A DNA stretch of 64,000 nucleotides from Prochloraceae cyanobacterium PL24a_bin.78 (GCA_028281945.1 JANQIW010000081.1:1-64000), one strand, 5' to 3'; positions 40,659-50,105 are shown, counted from the first letter of the stretch. A program made the numbers and translations. The notes: generated by a model not told the origin, from the sequence alone.

Positions 40659-42554
40659 TTAAAACTCAATTCTAAAAACCCTAGCCCTTCCCAGAGTTTC
40701 AGTAACTTCCAATGTCAAACCTTGAGCTTCGCTGTTTTCCCAACCAACACCTATACCAGAAGGCACATAGATTTTTCCAGTACGAGTGCTATTAGGTTGA
40801 ATAACATCTTCACCTGTATTATCATCAAAATTGAATTCACTTAAAATTCTCGATCCATCACCACGATAAATTAATACCCTTTCTGGAATAATTTTAACCT
40901 TCCGTTCACTATTATTGACAATAGAAAGACTCAAGGTAAAACTACGATCTTCTTCCACATTAGCATCGTGTAAACGAATTTCAACATCACTTTTCTTTTG
41001 AAGTAAAGCTATTTCCACCTTACCTGTAATTGGTTCATTTGATGGAGGAGATGATCTGTCTTGAGGAATAGAATCAACTAATGCTTCGGGACTAGAAATA
41101 CCTTTAACAGCCGTTTGATATTCAATAACCCCTTCTTTAGCATAACGATTATAACCATTACGTTCAATTAAATCTTCAAGATATTTCACTCTTTTAGCAG
41201 GAACAGGATGAGTTGCCAACCAAGGAGTCTTGGTAGAAGAATTACCACTAATTTGTTTGATAATATTCATCATACTATGAACTCCATCAGCCGAATAACC
41301 AGCTGTAGAAATCACTCTTGTAGCAAGTTCATCAGCTTGACGCTCAAAACTACGAGAAGTATCTGCTAAAATAAATTGATTAGCAATATTTGCCATTGGA
41401 GTTACTTCAGTCAAAATATCTAAACTTTCTCGATTTACCATTTTTTTGAAACTATGTGATAAAACGGAGTGAGCAACTTCATGACCTAGTAATCCAGCTA
41501 ATTCTGCTTCGGAATTCATTTGTTCTAATATTCCCGTATTAACAAATATTTTCCCTCCAGGAAAGGCAAAAGCATTAATATTAGGATCTTCAACTATAAA
41601 AAACTCATAATTAAAATCATCTCTTCCCATTAGTTTTGCGATATTTTGCCCCACTTGATTAACATAATTCACCATAGTTTCGTCTTCAACTAAAGTTAAC
41701 TGGGTTTTATATTGCTGTGCCAACATTTCTCCTGCTTTGGCTTCTCCATCTAATAAGATACTCATTCTAGAGACTCCTTCTCTTCCTCTGAGTGCGGCAA
41801 TGATAATCCCTTTGGAAATCAAATCTTGCTGAATTTGAGATCTAAATTTTTTCTCATTTTCCATTGCTAAGTTTTGATATTTTGGAGCTTCTGGATGTTC
41901 TGGATTGGTGATGGCAAATTGACGGGCAGCAATGGATGCTTCTAGCCATCTTCTCTCTTCTCCCAGCAAATTGATTTGGGTATCTAATGATGTTGTTACG
42001 TTTGGATATAAACTTCTGGTATTTTCTAGGATCTCAATAGCTTCTTCTGTGCGATCGTATTTCACCAATTGCTGTACATACAATAACTGACCTGGAATAA
42101 ATTGAGGATAATTTTCACTTAATAACTGTAAAGGTTGTATAATTTTACTTTCTAAATTATCTCTAATTCCTTCATTAGCTATACGCCAATAAACTTTTGC
42201 AGCTGGATCTATTTTATCTATATCGTCAGCTTTTAAAATTGGTTGTGGAATAGGTGCCGGTTGAGCAAAATCTGGTTTCACTTGTCGCTGGAGACTTCGT
42301 GCCATTCTCAGATTACCTTGCTCGTAGAATTGATCGGCTTTTGCTAACACTTGATAGCGATTTGCATCAAATAATTGGAAAATTTGAGCTACTTCAAAAG
42401 ATTTATCTAAATCTAAATTACTATTTAGTTCTGTTTTAATTTCTGAACTTACAGATTTTGATATTACTTGTGAATTAGGACTAAAAACCAAGATAATTGT
42501 TAAACTAACTAGAAAAGCTATGGTTAAACTTTTCCATAATCTTCTTTGTCTCAT
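40659..42554 (-). CDS. M48 metalloprotease with TPR-like region (BepA/LoiP type)
   Basis: A zinc peptidase of 631 residues. After an N-terminal hydrophobic signal or anchor and a helical, TPR-like region (about 60-260) comes the M48 domain. Zinc is held by HEVAH (358-362, GLLGHEVAHSVLSHSF) and a downstream Glu in FERQADELATRV. The C-terminal 130 residues form a beta-rich extra domain (VEIALLQKKSDVEIRLHDAN). Family members act in envelope protein quality control. It should lie outside the cytoplasm. It is 39 bases downstream of the kinase gene on the same strand, so the two may be cotranscribed. Confidence 0.85.
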   Translation of the reverse strand: MRQRRLWKSLTIAFLVSLTIILVFSPNSQVISKSVSSEIKTELNSNLDLDKSFEVAQIFQLFDANRYQVLAKADQFYEQGNLRMARSLQRQVKPDFAQPAPIPQPILKADDIDKIDPAAKVYWRIANEGIRDNLESKIIQPLQLLSENYPQFIPGQLLYVQQLVKYDRTEEAIEILENTRSLYPNVTTSLDTQINLLGEERRWLEASIAARQFAITNPEHPEAPKYQNLAMENEKKFRSQIQQDLISKGIIIAALRGREGVSRMSILLDGEAKAGEMLAQQYKTQLTLVEDETMVNYVNQVGQNIAKLMGRDDFNYEFFIVEDPNINAFAFPGGKIFVNTGILEQMNSEAELAGLLGHEVAHSVLSHSFKKMVNRESLDILTEVTPMANIANQFILADTSRSFERQADELATRVISTAGYSADGVHSMMNIIKQISGNSSTKTPWLATHPVPAKRVKYLEDLIERNGYNRYAKEGVIEYQTAVKGISSPEALVDSIPQDRSSPPSNEPITGKVEIALLQKKSDVEIRLHDANVEEDRSFTLSLSIVNNSERKVKIIPERVLIYRGDGSRILSEFNFDDNTGEDVIQPNSTRTGKIYVPSGIGVGWENSEAQGLTLEVTETLGRARVFRIEF

Positions 42555-42593
42555 TTATCTATCACCTTTATTATTTATTAGATTATAGAGATT

Positions 42594-44372
42594 TTACCAT
42601 AATGGTGGTCCTGATGGTGGTTTGTAACTTGGAGAATTATTAATAGGAGGAGTTTTTCTCCGTGATTGCTCTCTATTAGATTCTCTTCTAATGACTCTTC
42701 TTCTAATAGCTTCTCTTCTCGCTTTTCTTCTCGCGCTTTCTTGTTGCCTTTGAATTTCAACTAATTGATTAATTTTTTGATCAATTTCTTCTATTTGTAT
42801 TTGAGAGTTATTTAGCTGTTGTTGTATTTCATTGTTAAATAAGGTATCTTTGGGAAACTTTTCTAATTTTTCTCCAATTTCTTGCCATTTAACTTTAGCT
42901 TGTCTAAAGTCATTAATAGTTGTAGCAGCTTCCGTTTCTCTTTTACTTTCATTAATTAATGAATTTATTTCTCCTAATTGAGCCTCGGCTTTACGTTCTT
43001 TTTCAAGTCTATCGTCAATTTTTTCTAATTCTTGTTCATAATTTTTTATTGTTTCTTTTCCTTGATCATAGACTTTAACATCGGAAGGAATAGTTTTTAA
43101 TTCACTAATAGCAGTATTTAAATCATTACGACTTACTTCTAACGCTGTAATATTTTGAGCTTCTAAAGCAGTTTCAATACTTTGAATGCCATTTTCTTGA
43201 GCTTCATCATATTTTTCTTGGTATTCCTTATCTTTAGCACAGTTATCAAGTATCTTGCATATTGAAGAAATAGAAGGAGATTTTATGGCAATAAAACTAC
43301 CTCCAAGTAAAAGTATTCCCACCAGAGAGCTAATTATTATAGTAATCGTTTTATTTTTGTTAGATTTTTCTTCAGTTTTGGGATTAACTGCTATCGTTTT
43401 CAATAAATTTTTTTGAGTATTATTTGAATTTGAAACTACTGTTTTAACAGAATTTACTTTTGTTTTTTTCGATTTATATATTGATTCAGAAGGAGAAGCT
43501 ATCATCGTAGACACAGCTTTTCTAGTAAAATTTTGATTAAATTCTCCCAATATTTCACTCGCAGATTGATATCGATCAGCAGGAATTTCCGCCAACATTT
43601 TATTAAAAACTTGAGATAATTTACCACTTATCGTGATATATTGCCCCCAATTCCACTTCATAGATAAACTATCAAAGATCTCATTAGGCTCTCTTCCCGT
43701 TAATAAGACTAAAGCTGTTACAGCTAAAGCATAAAGATCACTACAAGGATAACATTTCCCTATACGAATTTGTTCCGGAGGCGAATAACCTTGTTTTCCT
43801 ACAATCGAACCTGAAACTGAATTACCATCAAAACTAGAACATACTTGGGTCATTACCTCTCTTACAACGCCAAAATCGATGAGCATTACTTTACCATTCT
43901 TAGAAAACATAATATTATCAGGAGAAATATCTCTATGAATAATACTTCTAGAATGAATATAATCTAAAACAGGCAATAATTCTTTTAACCATTGAGTGAT
44001 TTCAGCTTCTTGAAAAACCCGATTTTCTTTTTTAAGATTGTTAAGTAAATCTCTATAAGTTTGTCCATCAATATATTCCTGAACGATAAATAAACCTTCT
44101 GATTGTTCAAAAAAATCTAGAAATTGAGGAATTTGAGGATGACTTAATTGCTGTAGGGTTCGCGCTTCCCGTTCAAATAATTCCCGGCATTTTTCCATAG
44201 CTTCCCCATTGGAAACGCTAGGAAAAAATTCTTTGACAACACAGGGGCGATCATGAAAAAGAGTATCACTCGCTATATAAGTGCGCCCAAAACCGCCTTG
44301 GCCAATAACACGCTTAATCAGATAGCGGTTATTCAATAATGTATCTGAGAGTATTTTTGGTTTCACTATCAA
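42594..44372 (-). CDS. Membrane-anchored Ser/Thr protein kinase (Hanks type)
   Basis: This 592-residue protein has an intact kinase domain (about 12-280): glycine loop VIGQGGFGRTYIAS, Lys in CVVKEFFP, catalytic HRDISPDNIMF, and the DFG-equivalent LIDFGVVREV. A cyanobacterial-type SxxGY (SIVGKQGYSPPEQI) marks the activation loop end. One membrane helix (about 342-365, TITIIISSLVGILLLGGSFI) is followed by an outer Glu/Lys-rich coiled coil and an Arg-rich, Pro-rich tail. The sensor part is therefore extracytoplasmic. Its target is not shown. Confidence 0.93.
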   Translation of the reverse strand: MIVKPKILSDTLLNNRYLIKRVIGQGGFGRTYIASDTLFHDRPCVVKEFFPSVSNGEAMEKCRELFEREARTLQQLSHPQIPQFLDFFEQSEGLFIVQEYIDGQTYRDLLNNLKKENRVFQEAEITQWLKELLPVLDYIHSRSIIHRDISPDNIMFSKNGKVMLIDFGVVREVMTQVCSSFDGNSVSGSIVGKQGYSPPEQIRIGKCYPCSDLYALAVTALVLLTGREPNEIFDSLSMKWNWGQYITISGKLSQVFNKMLAEIPADRYQSASEILGEFNQNFTRKAVSTMIASPSESIYKSKKTKVNSVKTVVSNSNNTQKNLLKTIAVNPKTEEKSNKNKTITIIISSLVGILLLGGSFIAIKSPSISSICKILDNCAKDKEYQEKYDEAQENGIQSIETALEAQNITALEVSRNDLNTAISELKTIPSDVKVYDQGKETIKNYEQELEKIDDRLEKERKAEAQLGEINSLINESKRETEAATTINDFRQAKVKWQEIGEKLEKFPKDTLFNNEIQQQLNNSQIQIEEIDQKINQLVEIQRQQESARRKARREAIRRRVIRRESNREQSRRKTPPINNSPSYKPPSGPPLW

Positions 44373-44688
44373 ACTACTAAATTATAGTAGTAATTCTACT
44401 TTCAATATTGTGGCAAAAAATTTCTCTAAATACAAATGATCTTGGTTAAATTCTTTAACAAATAATTAAGAGGTGTTTTACTCCATGGGTTTAATGGTAA
44501 TAATCCTCCGATGTCGAGAATCCCTTGCTACAGTAGTTTTGTAATCAAACCCTAGCATTATATTATTTTCTCAAACTATGGTAGAATTCTTTCTTTAAGG
44601 TGATTTTGTGCCTCTTCTTATGAGAGACTTTTATACTAAAGTACCATATTTCCAATCTTAAATTAACCACCATTCAAATTAGAAAATA
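44373..44688. other. Gap holding a gene remnant
   Basis: In these 316 bases the only recognisable item is the methyltransferase 3' remnant at 44478-44558. The remaining AT-rich sequence would carry the promoters of the divergent kinase and oxidoreductase. Confidence 0.5.
44478..44558 (-). pseudogene. 3' remnant of a methyltransferase gene
   Basis: On the minus strand these bases encode LGFDYKTTVARDSRHRRIIT and IKPME then stop, closely matching the C-terminus of the intact methyltransferase ending at 45753 (VGFNYKTTVASDPRHRTIIG, IKPMK). The DNA is also alike. Upstream of this the frame is closed (TGA), so only about 26 codons remain. It is the tail of a lost duplicate. Confidence 0.8.
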
Positions 44689-45630
44689 ATGAAACGCATT
44701 GTTACGGACTCTAATAATATCGGATTCCTTACTTTTGGAGAAGGAGAAAAACCAAATCCACTTCCCCATCAAAGCCTTATCAAAGTAACAAAATATTCTC
44801 TCAATCGAGGAGAGATTGTCATGGCCAAAGATGCTCAAAAAAATAGTTCCATCGGGTGGGATTATGTAGGAATTATTGAAGAAACTGCCTCCGATGGCAA
44901 AGGCTTTCCTCAAGGAACCAGAGTCGTTGGCTGGAGACCAGAACAGGATGCTTTTGCCGAATATGTCATTGGGGAGCCGAGGTATTTTGCACCCATTCCT
45001 GATGATGTTTCCGATGCTCAAGCAGCTACTCTCCCCGTGGCTGGTTTAACAGCTTTAGCAGCTATTGACAAAGGAACCCGACTTATTGGTAACTCAGTGC
45101 TTGTTAACGGCATAACTGGTGGAGTGGGCTTTTTTGCCTTACAGTTAGCAAAACTCAGTGGAGCCAGAGTTGTAGCACAAATTCGCAAATCAGAGCAAGT
45201 AGATTTTGCCAAGAGCATAGGGGCGGATGCTGTGGTGGTGACGATCGATGGTAAGGAGTTGAAAACAGAAGGTCCTTATCGCTTAGTGATTGATGGTGTT
45301 TTTGGGCCTGTCTTTGATAAATTGCTGGAAAATACTGAAAAAGGAGGCACTCTAGTTTGTTATGGTGGCTCCGGTGGCTATGATAGTGAATTTTCTGTCT
45401 TATCTTTGATTGGTAATGGTGGGCAGCGTAGTGTTTATGGTTTGACTCTCTATACTGAAGTTGAATTGGAACCTTCTTCTATTGCTTTGGCAAGATTACT
45501 ACGTCTTGTGGCTGATGGCAAAATTAAAGTCCCTCAAATTGTAGAAGCAGATTGGTCAGAAACTCCTCGTTATGCTCAAGATCTTCTAGATCGTAAATTT
45601 GAAGGTAAAGCTGTTTTAACAGTGTCTTGA
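44689..45630 (+). CDS. MDR-family NAD(P)H-dependent oxidoreductase (quinone reductase-like)
   Basis: The protein has 313 residues with a GroES-like N-terminal half and a Rossmann half, as in medium-chain dehydrogenases. The cofactor loop is VNGITGGVGFFALQLAKLSG and the binding of NADP(H) is suggested by the following RKSEQVDFAKSIGA. No structural or catalytic zinc Cys cluster is seen, so it belongs with the quinone oxidoreductase-like branch. It sits alone on the plus strand, inserted between the remnant and the intact copy of a methyltransferase gene. The substrate is unknown. Confidence 0.85.
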   Translation: MKRIVTDSNNIGFLTFGEGEKPNPLPHQSLIKVTKYSLNRGEIVMAKDAQKNSSIGWDYVGIIEETASDGKGFPQGTRVVGWRPEQDAFAEYVIGEPRYFAPIPDDVSDAQAATLPVAGLTALAAIDKGTRLIGNSVLVNGITGGVGFFALQLAKLSGARVVAQIRKSEQVDFAKSIGADAVVVTIDGKELKTEGPYRLVIDGVFGPVFDKLLENTEKGGTLVCYGGSGGYDSEFSVLSLIGNGGQRSVYGLTLYTEVELEPSSIALARLLRLVADGKIKVPQIVEADWSETPRYAQDLLDRKFEGKAVLTVS

Positions 45631-45661
45631 CATCTGTGGTAAATACTCTGTAATAATTTTT

Positions 45662-45712
45662 TATACTAAATCCTGTTTTTATAAATGGGCTATTCAAACC
45701 GGATTTGGTATA
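45662..45712. repeat. Inverted repeat with ATACTAAATCC arms between converging genes
   Basis: TATACTAAATCC (45662-45673) pairs with GGATTTGGTATA (45701-45712) with one wobble. The left arm with its extension ATACTAAATCCTGTTT recurs on the minus strand at 20297-20312. It may be a small dispersed palindromic element, also usable as a terminator here. Confidence 0.6.
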
Positions 45713-45752
45713 ATTGGGAATTATATTTTGAAAAACCATTCATTGAAGATTA

Positions 45753-46715
45753 TCATTTCATGGGCTTAATCCCGATAATAGTTCGATGTCGAGGATCGCT
45801 TGCTACAGTAGTTTTATAATTAAAACCTACTTCCATTAGACATTCTTCTATATTAAAAGTATAATAATCATCGCTCCAAGGTTCAGTACTTTTCATTAAA
45901 ACAAAAAGAGCAGGAGGAAGATTTTGAATGACAGGAGAATTAGGATTATTATCTACAATAGCTAAACATCCTCCGGGTCGTAAAATCCTTAAAGCTTCCT
46001 GAAAAACAGCTTTAGTTGCATACCTTGGTAGTTCGTGAAGCAGAAATTGAGCAGTAATCACATCAAAATAATTTTCAGGAAAATCTGTTTTTTCAGCTAA
46101 ACAATGAATCCATTGTGAAATTTTTTCTTTTTCATCAAGAGATTTGGCGACAGATAACATATACGGAGATAAATCTAAACCTATTGTATTGATATCTTTC
46201 TGTTCTTTGTTAGTATAAAAATCATGAAGAGCTAAAGTAGAAATACCAACTGAACATCCTAAATCTAAAATATTACTTACAGATGATGGACTATACTGTA
46301 CCAAAACTTCATGAAAACTAGAACGAAGTTTTTCTTGTGCCTTCTGCCATGTAAGATTTTCCTCTTTCCAAACTCTTAATGCCATAGAGAGAGTAGCCGA
46401 TGGTGCTTCAAAAGCTGCTTGCCAACATAAATTACCTTCATCATAGGCATGAAAAGGCTGTTGATAATAGTCAGGGTAAATAATATTCTCATTAATAATT
46501 TCTGGTAATACTTCTTTGACTCCAGATTGTGCTAAATCTTCAGTATTTTGTCGCCAAGGAATACCATTTTTTTCAGCAGTTTTGATCAACACTTGTCGCG
46601 CTTGATATTTCATCAATTTGTAGATAGGTTTAGTTTGAATTAGAAGATTAACAAATTTGGAGAGTAAATCTTCTCCTGCCCAATCTGGTTTAATGTTATT
46701 GATGGTTTTGGTCAT
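45753..46715 (-). CDS. Class I SAM-dependent methyltransferase
   Basis: This 320-residue enzyme has motif I in NILDLGCSVGISTLALHDFY, motif II in IGLDLSPYMLSVA and a later HELPRYATKAVFQEALRILR typical of the ubiE/COQ5-like methyltransferase_11 fold. An N-terminal 130-residue extension contains YPDYYQQPFHAYDEGNLCWQ, seen in a cyanobacterial methyltransferase group whose substrate I do not know. Its C-terminus is the source of the remnant at 44478-44558. The bases immediately before the ATG are a 14-base tandem repeat, so the ribosome binding site is repeat-derived. Confidence 0.88.
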   Translation of the reverse strand: MTKTINNIKPDWAGEDLLSKFVNLLIQTKPIYKLMKYQARQVLIKTAEKNGIPWRQNTEDLAQSGVKEVLPEIINENIIYPDYYQQPFHAYDEGNLCWQAAFEAPSATLSMALRVWKEENLTWQKAQEKLRSSFHEVLVQYSPSSVSNILDLGCSVGISTLALHDFYTNKEQKDINTIGLDLSPYMLSVAKSLDEKEKISQWIHCLAEKTDFPENYFDVITAQFLLHELPRYATKAVFQEALRILRPGGCLAIVDNNPNSPVIQNLPPALFVLMKSTEPWSDDYYTFNIEECLMEVGFNYKTTVASDPRHRTIIGIKPMK

Positions 46716-46716
46716 A

Positions 46717-46772
46717 AAATATTACTAATAAAATATTACTAATAAACTATTACTAATAAATATCACTAATTG
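46717..46772. repeat. Four 14-base tandem units upstream of methyltransferase start
   Basis: AAATATTACTAATA occurs twice perfectly (46717-46744), then AACTATTACTAATA and the weaker AATATCACTAATTG. The array begins 2 bases from the ATG and occupies the 5' untranslated region. Confidence 0.8.
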
Positions 46773-46893
46773 ATTATTTTAAACGAGGAAAATTAATATT
46801 TTTGAAATTTTTTTTGATTATAATCTAAAAAGAAAATAGTTAATCTAATTCGATTAAACAAATTAGATTATGGTTAAGATTAAAAGATTAAAT

Positions 46894-47826
46894 TTAAGAA
46901 GCTTCTGGTGAGACTTCTTTCTTTTTTACGACATTTCTATCAGTTAAGCTACGGAAATAAAGACCACCTACTAATGCTAAAAATGCTAAATAAGCTATTC
47001 CTTGTGCTAAATATAAAATTTGTCGATAGCCAAACAAAGTTTTGAGAATAATACCGGGGAATTGTTTATCTGGTAACACATTAGAAGCATCCCAAAGTAA
47101 AGGCCCTAAAATGCAAGAATCACTTCCTGGAATACACCAAGATAATTGTTCATTGACATTAGAAAAAATAGCAACAGAAGCATCAACGTGTTTGAGGAAT
47201 CCTATTACTAAACCTCCTACTATTAGTAATAATAAAACTCCCATTACTTGGAAAAAGAGGCGAATATTGATCTTGATACCCCATTTAAATAGTAAAACTC
47301 CAATTACAGCGGCTAGAGTTAAACCAGAAACAGCACCAATAGTCGGATAAATTATATCATCTTGAAACTTAGCTACAATAAATAAAACTGTTTCAAAACC
47401 TTCCCGTAAAACAGCGATAAAAATCAAAATAAAGATAGCTTTAACAGCGTTATTATTATTAATTAAAGCTTGTTGGATTGCTCCTTCTACTTCTGATTTC
47501 ATTGACTTAGCTTGCTGTGTCATCCAGATTAACATCCAACTCAACATAGCAATAGCTATTAAGCCAAATATTCCTTCTAAACTTTCTTTAATGACGGGGG
47601 CATATATTCCTTGATTTGATTCCAATCCTTTCAGGGTTTGCCATAGTAATAATCCTACAATTACACTAGCAACTACTCCTGCACTAATACCTACGTAAAC
47701 CCATCGATTTAATTTAGTTTGTCCAGCTTTTTCTAGACAAGCTAATACTATTCCTACCACTAGGGCAGCTTCAAATCCTTCTCGTAAAGTAACAACAAAT
47801 GTTGGTAAAGCGGCAGTAAAATCCAT
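46894..47826 (-). CDS. FTR1-family iron permease
   Basis: A high-affinity Fe transporter of the FTR1/EfeU family with 310 residues and seven membrane helices. Both iron-binding signatures are present: LREGFEAALVVGIVLACLEK near the N-terminus and LREGFETVLFIVAKF in the middle (REGxE form). A 60-residue luminal or outer loop with Cys pair (CIPGSDSCILGPL) precedes the last helix. In cyanobacteria such permeases accept oxidised iron. It is divergent from the nickel/cobalt locus, with a 350-base gap. Confidence 0.92.
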   Translation of the reverse strand: MDFTAALPTFVVTLREGFEAALVVGIVLACLEKAGQTKLNRWVYVGISAGVVASVIVGLLLWQTLKGLESNQGIYAPVIKESLEGIFGLIAIAMLSWMLIWMTQQAKSMKSEVEGAIQQALINNNNAVKAIFILIFIAVLREGFETVLFIVAKFQDDIIYPTIGAVSGLTLAAVIGVLLFKWGIKINIRLFFQVMGVLLLLIVGGLVIGFLKHVDASVAIFSNVNEQLSWCIPGSDSCILGPLLWDASNVLPDKQFPGIILKTLFGYRQILYLAQGIAYLAFLALVGGLYFRSLTDRNVVKKKEVSPEAS

Positions 47827-48176
47827 ATTTATCTTTTTTCTTACATAAGATTATTATATCTTAAAATATCTCAATTTTTACCTTTATTTGATGTAGCTAA
47901 TTATTCTTTTTGCTAAAGTTTATCTTTAATCTCGAATCATTACTTATTGATTGAGTATTTAACTATTAATAATAAAATTTTTCTAAACAAAAGATTACAG
48001 GAAAATTTAAACTGGAATTTTAATTAAAATTTAGTTATTGAAAATTATCAAGAGTAAACATAAAATAAAAATAAAAATTATAAAACTAGTAACCAAAATA
48101 CCCGCTAGGGGCATTGAAAAATTTGTATATATGTAGACAATTAATCTATAGAATCAATTATTTTAGCAAAATTATA
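47827..48176. promoter_or_regulatory. Divergent promoter region of iron permease and Ni/Co ECF locus
   Basis: This 350-base AT-rich spacer separates the two divergent transcripts. A short CCCGCTAGGGG palindrome at about 48100-48112 lies 65 bases before the lipoprotein ATG. I saw no convincing Fur box, cobalamin riboswitch or NiCo riboswitch. Confidence 0.35.
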
Positions 48177-48992
48177 ATGAGAAAAATCTGGCTTCTAGCA
48201 ATTTTAATGGGTTTGTCAGTAGGATGTACCCCTTCTGAAACTACAGATAACACAAATGATACTACAAACAATAACAAAGGTAATTTATCCTTGGTTGCCA
48301 ATGGGGAAGATTTTGTGCGTCAAGGTTTTGTTTCTAAAGATGGTTGGCAAATTAATTTTGATGCTGTTTATATCACTGTGGCTGATGTAACTGCATATTC
48401 TACCCAGCCTCCTTTTAATCCTGAGACAAGTAATACAATTGAAGCTCAAAATCAAGTGGTTTTAGTAAAAGATGCTAAAACTATCGATTTAGCTGAAGGA
48501 GAGTCAAATGCTCCGCCAATTTTAGTTAATACGGTAGAAGCACCACCAGCTAATTATAATGCTATATCATGGCAATTATCACCTACAAATGATGGACCAG
48601 CATCTAATAAAACAATCTTACTTGATGGTATGGCAACTAAAAATGGTCAAACTATTGATTTTAAATTAGGCTTAAATAAACCATTAAAATATACTTGTGG
48701 CGAATTTGTAGGGGATGAACGTAAGGGTATTCTCCAAGAAAATTCACAAGCTGAAGTTGAAATAACTCTTCATTTCGATCATATCTTTGGAGATGCTGAA
48801 ACAGAACCAGATGATCCACTAAATGTTAAGGCTTTAGGGTTTGATCCCATCGCAAATTTGGCAGACAATGGCAAGGTAGAAGTAGATGAAGTTATACTAA
48901 AAGAGAAATTAAAACAAGAGGATTATCAAAAACTCCTCAAATCGATCGCAGGTTTAGGTCATGTCGGTGAAGGTCATTGTCAAAAAAATTAA
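48177..48992 (+). CDS. Lipoprotein of a nickel/cobalt uptake locus
   Basis: From the ATG at 48177 the protein starts MRKIWLLAILMGLSVGCTPS, a lipoprotein signal with lipobox LSVGC; the TTG used by the track (48114) is too far upstream. The 271-residue body is rich in Asp/Glu, with a HFDHIFGDAETEPDDPLNVK segment and a C-terminal HVGEGHCQKN that could bind metal. I do not recognise the family. Its end overlaps the next gene by 32 bases, so it belongs to the transporter operon, probably as a metal-binding or capture protein at the membrane surface. Confidence 0.7.
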   Translation: MRKIWLLAILMGLSVGCTPSETTDNTNDTTNNNKGNLSLVANGEDFVRQGFVSKDGWQINFDAVYITVADVTAYSTQPPFNPETSNTIEAQNQVVLVKDAKTIDLAEGESNAPPILVNTVEAPPANYNAISWQLSPTNDGPASNKTILLDGMATKNGQTIDFKLGLNKPLKYTCGEFVGDERKGILQENSQAEVEITLHFDHIFGDAETEPDDPLNVKALGFDPIANLADNGKVEVDEVILKEKLKQEDYQKLLKSIAGLGHVGEGHCQKN

Positions 48993-49467
48993 TATTTTCT
49001 TTATTATTCTGGTACTTATTTTCTTTTCATATTCTCTCAAAACATTAGCTCACGGTAGTATAATTGACTATCGATCTACAAAAGCTATCCAAGTTCAAGC
49101 AAGCTACGATGATGGATTACCCATTGCGAATGGACAAGTTATCGTCTATGCACCAAACAATCCTACTACACCTTGGTTAAAAGGAGAAACAGATAGTAAA
49201 GGGCATTTTTTCTTCATTCCAGATGAATCATTATCAGGAAATTGGGATGTAAAAGTACGTAAAGCAGGACATGGTAGTATAGTTAGTATTCCATTGACTC
49301 CAGATTCTGATGCAAATTCCGAATCAATAGCTTCAAAAGAAACTCAATGGCAATCATCCAGCAATGGTGGATATACTCCTTTGCAAAAATTAGTCATGGC
49401 TTCCGTTAGTATATGGGGTTTTATCGGCACAGCCCTATTTTTTTATCGTAAAAAGGTGGAATCGTAA
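48961..49467 (+). CDS. Accessory subunit of Ni/Co ECF transporter (NikL/NikN-like)
   Basis: The 168-residue protein has an N-terminal signal-anchor helix (IFFIILVLIFFSYSLKTLAH), then a beta-sandwich domain (SYDDGLPIANGQVIVYAPNN ... ETDSKGHFFFIPD) of the carboxypeptidase-regulatory-like kind. A C-terminal membrane helix (MASVSIWGFIGTALFFYRKK) follows. Such two-helix proteins partner the M subunit in nickel ECF importers. Its stop overlaps the first base of the CbiM/NikM start. His residues in LAHGSII and KAGHGSIVSI could bind metal. Confidence 0.75.
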   Translation: MSVKVIVKKINIFFIILVLIFFSYSLKTLAHGSIIDYRSTKAIQVQASYDDGLPIANGQVIVYAPNNPTTPWLKGETDSKGHFFFIPDESLSGNWDVKVRKAGHGSIVSIPLTPDSDANSESIASKETQWQSSSNGGYTPLQKLVMASVSIWGFIGTALFFYRKKVES

Positions 49468-50105
49468 TGCATATACTTGATGGTTTTCTCCCAGCCAAAG
49501 TTTGTATCTTGGGTTATGGGATTACTGGCGGTATGACTTGGTATTCTTTATACAGAATTAATCGAGAAACAAATCCCCAAGAAAATATTCCTAAAGCATC
49601 TTTATTTACTTCTGCTTTTTTTGTCGCTTCTTTAATCAATATTCCTTTAGGTTTTACTAGTGTTCATTTAGTATTAAACGGTTTGATGGGAGTAATTTTA
49701 GGCTTCTATTCTTTTCCAGCAATTTTAATTGGATTGTTTTTCCAAGCGGTAATGTTTGGCCATGGAGGTTTATCTACTTTAGGTGTTAATGCAGTGATGA
49801 TGGGTGTTCCTGCATTATTAGCTTATGGTATTTTTAAACTACGATATTTACGGAAAAATAATCAAGTTTGGAAGAATATTTTTGCTTTCTTCGCAGGTGC
49901 TGGTGGTTTAGGTTTAGCTGCTACTATTTTTGTCATTTTAACTATTACTAATATATCAGCAGATCTCAATGTTCGAGATGAAGAAATAGCTATTTATATT
50001 GCTTTAGGTGGTTATTTAATTCAGGCAATTATTGAGGGAATTTTCACCGTGATGCTAGTTACTTTTGTCGATCGAGTAAAACCTGAATTGTTGGAGAATT
50101 CATGA
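49467..50105 (+). CDS. cbiM: Ni/Co ECF transporter substrate-binding membrane subunit
   Basis: This S component binds the metal ion. It starts MHILDGFLPAKVCILGYGIT; Met1 and His2 are metal ligands in this family and the start is therefore fixed. It has 212 residues with six to seven helices and the VMFGHGGLSTLGVNAVMMGV block containing the other conserved His. CbiM (cobalt) and NikM (nickel) are hard to separate by sequence; the accessory gene upstream favours nickel. It overlaps the Q subunit gene by 4 bases. Confidence 0.92.
   Translation: MHILDGFLPAKVCILGYGITGGMTWYSLYRINRETNPQENIPKASLFTSAFFVASLINIPLGFTSVHLVLNGLMGVILGFYSFPAILIGLFFQAVMFGHGGLSTLGVNAVMMGVPALLAYGIFKLRYLRKNNQVWKNIFAFFAGAGGLGLAATIFVILTITNISADLNVRDEEIAIYIALGGYLIQAIIEGIFTVMLVTFVDRVKPELLENS

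Noticed and set aside
45524-45739. 71-residue minus-strand ORF overlapping the oxidoreductase end
   Set aside because: It is antisense to conserved coding sequence and runs through the palindromic element.
48060-48176. Possible cobalamin or NiCo riboswitch upstream of the ECF locus
   Set aside because: No B12 box or NiCo consensus was found; the CCCGCTAGGGG palindrome alone is too little.
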